Assembly: GCA_963585895.1 (NCBI GenBank)
Contig: OY757907.1
Location: forward strand, 106,010,430-106,074,429
Direction: 5' to 3'
Length of the DNA stretch: 64,000 nt
Source: Sepioteuthis lessoniana
Lineage: Eukaryota > Mollusca > Cephalopoda > Myopsida > Loliginidae
The translations under genes and the position numbers were made by a program. Below, one piece after another: positions 44,609 through 53,928 of the stretch; the stretch's first letter is position 1, and each line of letters begins with the position of its first letter. The notes under the pieces are model-generated. The model was given only the letters and a program-made list of their open reading frames with translations. It had not been told where the DNA came from and searched no databases.

Positions 44609-45760
44609 AAAGAGAATAGAAGATACATAAAAAAAGTATGTATTCTCATGTAAAATTTTATGAGAAAGACAATTGTTATGTTTTGACCTTTTGACCCGGC
44701 CAAAAATGCCATTCAAGATGATGCACCAGAAGGAAGTGACAATTCTAATGGCAGTTATGAGAGGAAATCGCGTGGGCGGAAATTGGCTGATGAAATGGGA
44801 CGAGTTAAGAAAAATTCCATTATACTCTCATAGACTGACACACCGGAAAAGAGTGACCTCTGAACTGCATGACAGTTATTTCCGCACGATGACGATCACC
44901 CAGGTCATTCCAAAGATAGCGGAAGTGACACATCCCGATTGCCAGATATCGGAAGAAATTGCGGAGGCGTGGAGGCGTGTCCATATCACCGCGTGGGAGT
45001 TTGAAGGTAATATAAGGCCGACGAATTGAACAGAAGAGTACAGTTGAGTAGAGTTGGAGAAGGAGATAGACAGGATGTTGTAAGGAAAGCCAGCACCCTG
45101 CAGAATGGACTCCGGGGCTCCGGTTGAGCAGCCCTGGAGAACGAGAAAGACACAACACTGACGGCCATAACTTCGGGGTCAAAATATTTCAATTATGTTC
45201 AATCTCCAGCTCCCTCTCACATGCAAACCTTGAGTAACCCTTTTCGAACCCTTGCAATAAAGTGAGAGGTAAATATTTTTATAAAGAAGTCTTCCTGCGT
45301 CTTTTTGCGTGCGTCTTTATTATTGTGTCGTTATGATACGGCACATGAGAATATAACACAATGAGCTACATAAAATTTACTTTTCAGGCCGATTAGTGAG
45401 TTTTTACAGCGGGCAAACTCCTCCAGTGAAAATTCATATACTTACAATTTCAATGAAAATAAAAATCATAATTACTAGACACTAAGTAAACTTGATTTCC
45501 AAAATTTCATCATCTTAGAATAATATTTAGCCCTTCTAATGAGGTTTATAACACGGCATAGAACCCCTCTGAAAGTAGAAATACATCCAGTTTTCATGGA
45601 AGATACATAAAAACAAAGTATGTATCCTAATGTAAAATTTTATAAGAAAGACAATGAATTACATGAAATTCACTTTCCAGTGCAATTAGGTGGGTTAAAG
45701 GGAGTAAATGCCCCTGTTAAAAATTCAGATACCTCTGATTTTAATGAAAGTAAAATCATA
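44609..45760 (+). repeat. unnamed repeat H, two direct copies (one split by an LTR)
   Basis: Copy 1 is 44609-44673 plus 45363-45480. Copy 2 is 45598-45760. Both read GAAGATACATAAAAA, AGTATGTAT, TGTAAAATTTTAT, AGAAAGACAATGA and continue similarly past the LTR site. A 73-codon frame in copy 2 (45620-45841) aligns with the corresponding frame in copy 1 (KDNELH, then I and F), hinting at a coding origin. I do not recognise the protein. Confidence 0.6.
44674..45358 (+). mobile_element. solo LTR, family L1 copy 2
   Basis: TGTTAT...ATAACA ends, a 685-bp body with a poly-A signal (GCAATAAAG, about 45256) and a CAAT duplication on both sides (44670-44673, 45359-45362). It interrupts repeat H, so the pre-insertion sequence can be inferred from copy 2 of H. 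It is a fossil with no internal genes. Confidence 0.85.
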
Positions 45761-45841
45761 TTGCTGATGTTTACAGGAAGTCAGGATCTTTATCTGGGAA
45801 TGTGTACTGATTTGATTACTGGCAATTGGCAAAAGTGCTAA

Positions 45842-46289
45842 ATCACATATTTCAAGTGTTAACTGATTTGATAAATCATTATGTTTCAGAGTTTTAATGT
45901 TGTAGGGGTTTAAGAAAACAAAAATGCTACAGAAACAAGTAAAAGAATTTCTAGTTTTTATAGCCAAGGTGTATTTTTTGACAGCCAAATTCAAAACTTA
46001 TTTTCAAAGTTTCATTTTGGTGATATGTCATTGAGAGATGAATCCAGATGAGACCACTCATCATAACTTGATTCAAATACTTTAAGAGGATTAGTGAAAT
46101 TTAATACTTGCAAAACTACTTGGGGATTAGTGCTTGACCTCTGCAGATCCCAATCCATAACCTGCTACCACTTGAAAAAACATAGGAAGAGTCAGCAAGC
46201 TAGGTATTTATATTCTTCATACTCTTAATGAGAAAAATTAGGAGGGTCCATAGTGCAGGTTTTCTTTCAAGGTAAAGAAATGACTTGTT
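45842..46289. other. no firm feature
   Basis: May contain the degraded N-terminal side of the mariner relic that follows, but nothing can be delimited. Confidence 0.35.
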
Positions 46290-46770
46290 TCTTGAGAATA
46301 TCATTACAGCTGATAATGAATGGGTGCTTTATGACATTGTTCACACAGCAGGTAGTGGATTGAAAAGGATGACTCTCTGCAACCCACCCTGGGGTCAAAG
46401 AAAAGTTATGCTGAGTATATGTTAGGATCACTGCAGTATTATTCATTTTGAGTTTTTTAGAAAATGCTCTTCACTTGTCACTTTGAGAAACATTCTGCAA
46501 GAATCATGCAGGAAAAAATATTGGATTTAGGGTGGTCTGTTCTATGTCATCCATTAGACCTTGGACTAAGTGATTTCCATTTTTGCATTCTCAACAAAAT
46601 GGTCTGAATGACCAAAAATTTTCACTCTAGAAGATCAGGTGAAAACATTTGTGGGAAACTTGAGCTCAAAACCAGCTGAATTTTACTTGAGAATAATCAA
46701 CCTGATAAATGGCAAGAGGTAATTCAAAATAATGACAAGGGTACTATTGACTATAATTAATTCATTGTTG
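46290..46770 (+). pseudogene. mariner transposase relic (SETMAR-like), heavily decayed
   Basis: Discontinuous similarity in several frames: ITADNEWVLYD (the catalytic-D region of mariners is usually TCDE-W--YDN), QRKVMLSI, a HPLDLGLSDFHF stretch in place of SPDLAPSDYHLF, and PDKWQEVIQNND near the C-terminus. No inverted repeats are visible. It is older than the mariners at 14.5 and 33.3 kb. Confidence 0.7.
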
Positions 46771-46825
46771 AATTATTCATGAATAAATCATGCTTTACTC
46801 AAATAGAAATTATTAATGACTTCAC

Positions 46826-46830
<5 letters not shown>

Positions 46831-46860
<30 letters not shown>
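46831..46860. repeat. (AT)n microsatellite
   Basis: Pure AT run. Confidence 0.95.
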
Positions 46861-46863
<3 letters not shown>

Positions 46864-47252
46864 GATCTTGTGGTATGCACAGAATTTAGATATTGCTTTA
46901 AAAAGCAAGTGCATGGTATTAGGAATGTTTTAAAATCATAAAAATGAATTAAAATCCTTAAAAAGGGAGCCCTTTCTTTTGGTCATTTCTCTTCTGAGAA
47001 TTGTCAATGAGAATCGATTTTGTACTAGAGGAAGTAAGCATGGGATTGTAACCAAAAGAAAATCCAGAAGTGGGTGAAGAAAAAAATATAACACACACAC
47101 ACACACATGTACACATAAATATATGTGTAAATGTTACACACACAGATTCATATAAATATACATATAGAAGTAAATAATGGAAAGGAATCAGAAAATAAGG
47201 AGAAAAATTGAAAAACAAAGTAATCCAAAAAGTGATGAATTTATTACAAAGA

Positions 47253-47302
47253 AAAGTCAATGTTAAAACGTTTAGGTTTTAATAAACCTTCATCAGGACT
47301 TT
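47253..47302 (-). ncRNA. hammerhead motif, left arm
   Basis: Minus strand: AAAGTC (47302-47297), CTGATGA (47296-47290), stem II GGTTT/AAACC, TAAA in place of GAAA, CGTTTTAACA as a weakened stem III, then GACTTT (47258-47253), which pairs with AAAGTC over six Watson-Crick pairs. One core base has changed. Confidence 0.6.
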
Positions 47303-47379
47303 AAAATAGTAAAACAAGTGTTGTTATAACAAACATTAAGCAACCAACGCTGTTATATCAGCACTTGTTTCACCATTTT

Positions 47380-47429
47380 AAAGTCCTGATGAAGGTTCAT
47401 TAAAACCGAAATGTTTTAATGTCAACTTT
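47380..47429 (+). ncRNA. hammerhead motif, right arm
   Basis: AAAGTC (47380-47385), CTGATGA (47386-47392), stem II GGTT/AACC, GAAA (47408-47411), a short stem III, predicted cleavage after C47423, then AACTTT pairing over five bases with one mismatch at the cleavage side. CG in the presumed ancestor reads TG here and CA in the left arm, the expected result of CpG decay. Confidence 0.65.
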
Positions 47430-47478
47430 CTTTTGTAATAAATTTATCACTTTTTGGATTACTTTGTTTTTCAAATTT

Positions 47479-47534
<56 letters not shown>

Positions 47535-47732
47535 TAATATCCAGTCAGTGTCTGAAGACAGTTGGTGTGGATTATTCGTATATAGAATATATGAGGAATA
47601 TCATATAAATCTATGTGAATGCTCGATGTATAGCTATTGTCACATATCTTTTTCCTTCCAAGTTTATTTCACACAACTCGCATACAGAGCATATACAGTG
47701 CTATTAGAAGGAAACTCAAACCTGGTTAGATT

Positions 47733-47791
47733 GTCATTATAAATTCATTTCATTGGAGAATATCATTATACTCTCCATCTCATCCAATGAC
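47733..47791 (-). ncRNA. hammerhead motif, decayed core
   Basis: Stem I GTCAT/ATGAC and a strong stem II (GGAGA...TCTCC) remain, but CTGATGA reads TGGATGA. Cleavage is unlikely. Confidence 0.5.
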
Positions 47792-47833
47792 CGTAGATAT
47801 TTAACTTGAGGTTGAAAAAGTTAAACATGTATA

Positions 47834-47892
47834 GTCATCTGATGAGATGGAGAGTATAATCAGATTTCCAAGTGAAATAAGTTGATAATGAC
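47834..47892 (+). ncRNA. hammerhead ribozyme with extended stem II
   Basis: GTCAT (47834-47838), CTGATGA (47839-47845), long partly decayed stem II, GAAA (47874-47877), stem III with one mismatch, predicted cleavage after A47887, ATGAC (47888-47892) pairing perfectly with GTCAT. All core bases are present. Confidence 0.65.
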
Positions 47893-47953
47893 AATTTAAC
47901 AAGGTCTGAGTTTCCTTCTAATTGCACTAAATAATAATAATAATAATAAAGAT

Positions 47954-48283
47954 GGTGTAAAACTCTCTTTTGGTTCAGGTACAAAACTTTTATTTACCTT
48001 TTTGAGTTAAAGGTTTTTCGACATGAGGAGAGAGAGACACACAATTTCTTTCTATCCTGACTTTTCCATTGGACTCCACCATGTGCGGCACATTTCGTAG
48101 ACCCAAACTGGTCTCGCCTCGACGAGGTCTAAAAATCAACTTGCCCCGTCTAAGTCCGAAACTCAACTAACCCATGCACTAACAAACCCATTAAAGGTTC
48201 TCAGCCTAACTAAATCGAAAGGCAAGATATATTAAACGAAAAATGATAATATAAAAAAAATCCCTCCGCAATTATATTACACT
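47954..48283 (-). mobile_element. solo LTR-like relic, family L2 copy 2
   Basis: Shorter relative of 23349-23814 in the same orientation. It is a fossil without internal genes, and boundaries are approximate. Confidence 0.55.
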
Positions 48284-48663
48284 GTCGGTGTATGGCTTTC
48301 AGTCACAGTACATGATATTACTCAATGGAACCACTTGTAGAGTAAGAAGGACTTGAAGAAAAAAATTATCATATTTCCATCTGATATCTGTATGATCCTC
48401 ATGAACCATAAACTGATTTAAAGAGTTCATAAATTAGATATTTTAGGTCTTCAACTTGTTTTACAATTGAATCATTGGTCATTTTTATGCACTTTTCTTA
48501 TTTGTATTTCTTTTATTATATATTGGGGAAAAACAGTTAAAAAACAAAGAAAATGACCACTTCCTCTGTGTGTACAAGCAAGTGAAGTCATCAAAATTTG
48601 TAGAAATAATAAAAAATAATTCAGTTTTTTACACTGTTTTTTTCCAATACTGTACATATTTCT
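48284..48663. other. no recognisable feature
   Basis: Unassigned. Confidence 0.5.
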
Positions 48664-48905
48664 TCGAAAGAATTGAGCACTCTGGTAGCCAATAGGGTAT
48701 TAGAATGCAAACAAACGGACGCTGCTGCTGTTGTTACATAGATACCTTAAAAATTCCCTTAGCCAACGTAGTCCGCTTGTTGGCCGAGTGGTCTGAGACT
48801 TAGTCTAACGAAAAGTTGGATGGGTTTCGATCCCGGCTTCGAGCGTCTTGCGTGTCTACCCACACTGAAGAGTTCTGATAGAACGAAACAGTCTGTCTGT
48901 GGATG

Positions 48906-48936
<31 letters not shown>
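48664..48936 (+). mobile_element. SINE-G copy 2 (tRNA-like head, hammerhead 3' end)
   Basis: The better preserved copy. The head at 48771-48850 has an A box (TTGGCCGAGTGGTCTGAGAC) and a B box (GGGTTTCGATCCCGGC) with the spacing of a long-variable-arm (Ser/Leu) tRNA. The hammerhead at 48860-48902 follows directly, then GATGAC and an (AT)n tail (48909-48936). About 90 bp upstream of the head, starting GAATTGAGCACTCTGG, also belongs to the family. RNA polymerase III transcription and retroposition by a partner element are inferred. No TSD was seen. Confidence 0.8.
48860..48902 (+). ncRNA. hammerhead ribozyme, type I-like (SINE-G copy 2)
   Basis: CCACA (48860-48864), CTGAAGA (48865-48871), stem II GTTCT/AGAAC with GAT loop (48872-48884), GAAA (48885-48888), stem III ACA/TGT (48888-48896), predicted cleavage after C48897, TGTGG (48898-48902). 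All pairs are Watson-Crick. Relative to copy 1, stem II pair 4 is swapped from G-C to C-G. Confidence 0.85.
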
Positions 48937-49294
48937 TACACTACCAACAATGTTTGCTTCATTATGGATATACAACTAATCCAGATTTAAAACCTCTAAT
49001 AAAAGGAAATGTTGTAGGAAAACAACAGATATTCCAAATTTCTCTATGTTTTTGACAGAAAGTATTTCAGATAATGAAACAGAATTTTACTGGATTTTAA
49101 AGAAAAAATAATATCTTAATTATGCCCGTGAAAATGATCAAGAATGAGCAAAAGTATATAGGAATCAAATTTTTACAATTTTTATATAAAAGAAACTAAA
49201 TCTAAAATATATTTTAAGATTGCATGAAAAAATGATTTAAAAAATTGGTAAAAAGAACATTGCCAGTGGTTTTTATGAAATATGATTAAGAGAA

Positions 49295-49336
<42 letters not shown>

Positions 49337-49394
49337 TAAAATGAGTTGGTCCACAAAGAGATTTGTATTTTTTAGGATTTATTGATCTATTTTG
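48937..49394. other. unassigned, with (AT)n at 49296-49329
   Basis: No family is recognised apart from the microsatellite. The DNA nearest 49395 may belong to the Penelope-like element. Confidence 0.5.
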
Positions 49395-49440
49395 TTCTTA
49401 CATACGTGTATGTTTCCTGCTTGTTGCTTTCATCAGAAAA
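49395..49440 (-). ncRNA. hammerhead motif at the 3' end of the Penelope-like element
   Basis: Minus strand: TTTT (49440-49437), CTGATGA (49436-49430), weak stem II around AGC/GC, GAAA (49416-49413), a perfect six-pair stem III ACATAC/GTATGT, predicted cleavage after the A at 49399, AGAA (49398-49395) pairing with TTTT (one G-U). Stem II is the weak point. Confidence 0.55.
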
Positions 49441-50455
49441 TATATATGGCACAATGCCTTATTAATAGGGTATTCAATGAAACTTGAGCTCATTAGCGTT
49501 TGCAGTATGAATGGTTTTCAGTTGGTTATGGGTTTTTCTTAAGGTCACTCCTCTCTTTTTCTTAGAGTGTGCTTACCTTAGCCTGCTTTACCCCTTATTG
49601 GTCTTTGATATTTGATGTCTATTTTGTTGTTGTTGTTGTTGTGTTTGTGTGTGTGTGTGTTGAAGTGGTTTTGGATTTCCCTTACAGATATTTTTTCTAT
49701 GCTTGTGTCTTGCAATTTTTTTGGTGTGTGTGTGTGTGTGGTTATAAATTTACTGGTAATTATTTTTTATTAATAATTTTTGTGTGCGTATATATATATA
49801 TACATACTTATGTATGTTTGTGTCCACTTGTATGAGTGTGTATGGTTCATGTTTTATTCAACTTTGGCTAAAATTCATCAATAATTTTTTTTCCTTTATT
49901 TGAAGTAGCATGTAGTCATTAGTTTGGTATATGGGCATTATTTTAAATTCACCTTGACTACATTTATATAGGTGTTTCAATACATCTAATTTTCTAATTT
50001 CTGTTATTCTAATATTGCTCTTGTGAAGTGATATTCTTGTATTTAGGTCCTGTGTTGACCCCATGTATATTTCTTTGCACTTGCTACATTCCATTATGTA
50101 GACTACGTTTTTTATGTTGTGGCTTATGTCTTTATTTATTTTGAATTTTGTTTCCGGGTTTTTAAAGGTATAGGATTTCCCTTTGATAATTATATCCCAT
50201 ATTTTACATTGTTTATTACTGCATTTGGTAACTCCTCGTGTTGTGTTTTCTCCGAATGTAGAAGAGGTGAGTATTCTTTTAAGATTTTTGGGTTGTCTCT
50301 GGCTTTTAAAGATTTTTTTTGTTGTGTCTAGTATTTCTTTGATTTTGTCTGTTTTTTTTTTAGTTCTTCTAGATTTTCTGTTATTTCTGTGAATAGTTCT
50401 GGGTTGTTTTTGTTGTAGGTTGCGATGTATACGAGGAGGTTCTTATCACTTATAC
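49395..50455 (-). mobile_element. Penelope-like element, 3' part, with GIY-YIG domain
   Basis: The minus frame at 49858-50094 reads ECSKCKEIYMGSTQDLNTRI and then H, K and N-rich sequence with LYKCSQGEFKIMPIYQ. This is the GIY-YIG endonuclease module that follows the reverse transcriptase in Penelope-like elements (the usual Y-I-G reads YMG here). Upstream similarity (KNLKRILTSSTFGENTTRG) extends to about 50440 and is not one uninterrupted frame. The reverse transcriptase core is missing, so the copy is 5' truncated. About 420 bp downstream of the stop lies a hammerhead motif in the same orientation, where Penelope terminal repeats carry one. Confidence 0.82.
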
Positions 50456-51017
50456 AGCCTAGCTCTCATTACAGAGAAATGAGAAATCCTGTTTAGTTTA
50501 TTTAAATATAAAACTATTTTTTATTTATCTTGTTTTTTTTTCAATTCCTATTTGGTATGTGAGAAAATCTTGGAAGTCTCTTAGTGTAGAAGTCACTACT
50601 CTAACGTTCAGAATAAACAACAAGAACAACACTTGCTGGTTGAACAGCCTCAGTTGGCAAACAAAAAGTAAAATGGGCGCTAAACCAATACCAAACCTGT
50701 AACATTAAGCAAGCCAGGGTATACACACTAATATACCTATTCACTGGACCAGCAACCAATCACCGTCCAGAGAACAGAATTTGCCACTCGAGAGCAATGG
50801 AATGCCCAAATGTCCATATAATCTTGCCTCAAGCCGTAGCATTGCTCTTTTACGCAAACGAGTATTTACTCACTGCTAACGAGCATTACAAACGAATTCC
50901 AACACTTCATTGACATTTTAAATCATTATCATCTATCTTGGAGAAATCAGATAATCTGAAACATTAACATATAAATCAGTGTATATAATAATGTATAATC
51001 TTGGAAAATTATGACAC
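50456..51017. other. no recognisable feature
   Basis: Unassigned. Confidence 0.5.
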
Positions 51018-51796
51018 TGTAGGGTTAGTGAGTGAATGTATTTATTTTCCCCAACTGTTTAGTTTAAAGGTTTAGTATTCCCCACAAGTTTAATGTTGAG
51101 GAGAGTGTTTTAGAAAAAAGGTTGATAGGGCATAATATAGGCACATGGATAAAGTGGTAAATGAAGGAAGATATGCAATAAATGAGTAAAAGATATGAAA
51201 CAAATAAAGGTTGTAAAACGGCGTGGATAAAATGAACATTTAAACAAGGCGACGAACAAAAACAAATCTATATTCTATAACAATAAAACTTACATTGATA
51301 CATAAAAGAAATTACTAACTCTACTAACAAAATAATAGTGTGTGTATATGAGTGAGTGTGTGTGTGTGTCTAACACAACTAAGCTACAAAAGAATTACAT
51401 GTTAAAATGTCCTTTTTTTATGGTTAGAAACAGGCAGTTTCACTGAGACTGGAAAGCTTCTCATAGTCATTGTATATGAATGTCTGCGAGGCCCATCCAT
51501 AGTGTTGCTTTTCTCTCCTGTTGATTCATGCTGAAGGGAGTGTGTTGCTGCTGCGAAGAAATTTGGTCAAAGAGAACAAGGGTGTTTGAAGACGACGTAT
51601 TTATAGAAAATACGCGTCTTGTAGGTGGCTCAAAAACGCAGGACTTGAATTTACGCGCGGACCTAGTTTTAAACATGTCACGTGGTCCTCCTGGCCAATG
51701 GTTTCCCGAGACTGAATATGTGAGCGTCCGCCATCTTTGTGGGAACAAGTGGCATACCGCCCAAAATAATTTCTTGGAGTGTAAAGTCCTATAACA
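51018..51796 (-). mobile_element. solo LTR-like relic, family L4, with promoter motifs
   Basis: TGTAGGG...CCTATAACA ends on a block whose right 380 bp are GC-richer than the surroundings. The minus strand shows, in order, a YY1-like AAGATGGCGGAC (about 51735), CCATTGGCC (CCAAT, about 51700), CACGTG (about 51680), TATAAATA (about 51605) and, far downstream, AATAAA. That order fits an LTR. A 5-bp ACACT occurs at both edges but overlaps the termini, so the TSD is uncertain. It is a fossil with no internal genes. Confidence 0.55.
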
Positions 51797-52072
51797 CTTC
51801 TACCTTAATATCAAATAATCATCTTCCCTATAAAATTAAGATACTGTAATTCTTCACGGAAAATTTTGCGCACATATAAGTAGTTTAAATTGATAGAATT
51901 TTTCAACTTATTCTTGAGTATAGATGTCAGCTCCATAATTTGAGTTACCTTTCCAAATTGTGACTCTTATTCATAGCTGTATAAAATTCACCAATTGTTC
52001 TTTGAATAGAATTTGTTTTCTTTTCATTGTTCGAAAGAATTCATTTTTCCCTCAAAAAGAAATGAACTGTCC
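51797..52072. other. no recognisable feature
   Basis: Unassigned. Confidence 0.5.
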
Positions 52073-52894
52073 TGTTAGGGAGGCTTAGAATACACTGACT
52101 GTATTCCCTGCAGAGGAGTAAGACCCCCTAAAAAGTGTGTCCTGAGTATGATAATTAGCAACAACGACACGCGGTTAACGAAGGCATGGACAGCTATCGA
52201 TAAGCTATCGATCATATGGAAGTCAGACCTGACCGATAAAAGGAAACGTAGTTTCTTCCAAGCAGCGGTCGTGTCGATACTGCTATACGGATGCACTACT
52301 TGGACGCTAACAAAACGGCTGGAGAAAAAGCTAGACGGCAACTACACAAGAATGCTACGTACAATATTGAACAAGTCTTGGAGGCAACCCCCCACAAAGC
52401 ACCAACTATACGGCCACCTACCTCCCATCACGAAAACTATCCAAGTTAGACGAACCAGATACGCAGGACACTGCTGGAGAAGCAAGGACGAGCTCATAAG
52501 TGATTTATTCCTATTGGCCCCCACATATGGCCAAGCAAAAGCAGGACGACCAGCTCAAACATACATTCAGCAGCTATGTGAGGATACAGGATGTAGCCCT
52601 GAAGACCTGCCAGAGGCGATAAACGATAGGGAGGAGTGGCGAGAGAGGGTCAGGGATATCCGTGCTGGCGGCACAACATGATGATGATGATGAATAGTGA
52701 GGCTCCAGTCCTGGAAATCTGGGAGTATGGAATACCACTTGATTGTCATTACTTCCAGTTCCACTCTGATCTGGAGTGATAATACCTGTTAAGGTCTGAT
52801 CTACAGGTCAAATAGATCTGTTTAAGAATTATTTGTATTTGTCAGGAGCACTTGATGCCATATAACTGTAAATTATTTGTATTAAATATAGTTA
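52073..52894 (+). mobile_element. element D split by an RTE insertion
   Basis: The 5' part (52073-52157: TAGAATACACTGACTGTATT, CTGCAGAGGAGTAAGACC, TGTCCTGAGTATGA) resumes at 52693 (TAGTGAGGCTCCAGTCC) and runs into AT-rich modules to 52894. A second RTE copy follows there. Confidence 0.83.
52158..52692 (+). mobile_element. RTE-like LINE 3' fragment in element D
   Basis: The uninterrupted frame 52148-52681 covers the last about 170 residues of the ORF: LTKAWTAIDKLSIIWKSDLT, VVSILLYGCTTWTLTKRLEK, RTRYAGHCWRSKDELISD, AKAGRPAQTYIQQLCEDTG, REEWRERVRDIRAGGT and stop. It is followed by an (ATG)n tail to 52692. This is the 3' end typical of the family. 5' truncated. No clear TSD. Confidence 0.9.
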
Positions 52895-53573
52895 GCTTAG
52901 CTTATTGACAGCTGTCCATGCCTTCGTTAACCTCGTGTCGATGTCTTTTTCAGTTGATGAGATGCTGCTTCCTAGGTAAGTGAATTTGTCTACTAGTTTA
53001 AGAGGGGTTCCGTCTAGAGTGGAGATGTCACCCGTTTGATTAAAGCACATATATTCCATTTTGTGTGCATTGACATAGAGGCCTATGCCTACGGCTGCTC
53101 GTTCCAACCAATAAAATGAAACGCAGTTTCTTCCAGGCAGCAGTCGCATCGATACTGCTATATGGATGCACTACATGGATTCTAACAAAATGGCTGGAGA
53201 AGAAGCTAGACGGCAATTACACAAGAATGCTGCGAGCAATCTTGAACAAGTCCTGGCGGCAACATCCCACAAGACACCAAATGTACGGCCACCTGCCAAC
53301 TATCACGAAAACTATTAAAATTAGATGAACCAGACATGCAGAACACTGCTGGAGAAGCAGGGATGCACTCATAAGTGATGTACTCTTATGGACCCCCACA
53401 TATAGCCGAGCAAAAGCAGGACGACCAGCACGAATATACATTCAGCAACTATGTGAGGATACGGAATGTAGTCCAAAAGACCTGCCAGATCGATGAACGA
53501 TAGGGAAAAGTGGCGAGAGAGGGTCAGGGATATCCGTGCTACCAGCACGACATGATGATGATGATGATGATGG
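52895..53573. mobile_element. RTE-like LINE fragment with 5' inversion
   Basis: The segment 52895-53105 is minus-oriented (FNQTGDIST, LVDKFTYLGSSISSTEKDID). The next segment, 53106-53573, is plus-oriented and starts about 30 bp further into the element (MKRSFFQAAVASILLYGCTT), ending in (ATG)n. A perfect 10-bp duplication AATATAGTTA brackets the whole (52885-52894, 53574-53583). This is the signature of twin-primed reverse transcription. Confidence 0.92.
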
Positions 53574-53589
53574 AATATAGTTACTGGAG

Positions 53590-53775
53590 GTGAGTTGTCT
53601 GAATTTCTAAGATGAAGTTTGATGATTTTTATCATTCAAGGTTTTCGGACTGTTGTCTTCATCTTTATTGCTATATTCACAATGTTTCAGTTGATGTGTC
53701 CTTTGGCCTTCTTCAAATGTTTCTTGTCGAGCTCAGAAGCCAACATGGAACTTTAAACCACATCCTTTATTTAAT
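53590..53775 (-). mobile_element. relative of the 8.5-kb hammerhead-like fragment
   Basis: Matches 8521-8700 in the same orientation ('aaggttttcggactgttgtc', TTTCAGTTGATGTGTCC, CTTCTTCAAATG). The hammerhead core is decayed. Confidence 0.55.
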
Positions 53776-53928
53776 TCATTTCTTTACCTGAGCTCATATT
53801 ATGGTTTTTTTTTTTTTTTATAAGAGCTCAAGTAAAAAATCATATGTAACAGTAGTAATCAAAGTGATGGAAGAACATTAAGATTATAAGTCCCCAAAAT
53901 TTACACTGAATTGTCCTGCTGAACACAT

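Larger units (their letters stand above)
47205..47482. mobile_element. inverted repeat with paired hammerhead motifs
   Basis: Arms 47205-47302 and 47378-47482 are inverted copies (shared blocks AAAACAAAGTAATCC, AAAAGTGAT, CCTTCATCAGGACTTTAAAA) around a 75-bp centre. Each arm ends centrally with a hammerhead core. The right arm runs into (CT)n/(AT)n. Such facing terminal copies are common in Penelope-like elements, but no coding sequence is present. Alternative: a retrozyme-like pair. Confidence 0.7.
47535..47945. mobile_element. inverted repeat of the 18.2-kb hammerhead family
   Basis: Arms 47695-47791 and 47832-47935 share TTAGAAGGAAACTCA, TTGTCATTAT and CTCTCCATCTCATC blocks in opposite orientation. 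They match 18206-18290. Flanked left by (AT)n and right by (TAA)n. Confidence 0.7.

Noticed and set aside
48771-48850. Possible Ser/Leu tRNA gene
   Set aside because: It has A and B boxes, but the cloverleaf is not closed and the sequence recurs as part of SINE-G at 5.7 kb, so it is a SINE head.
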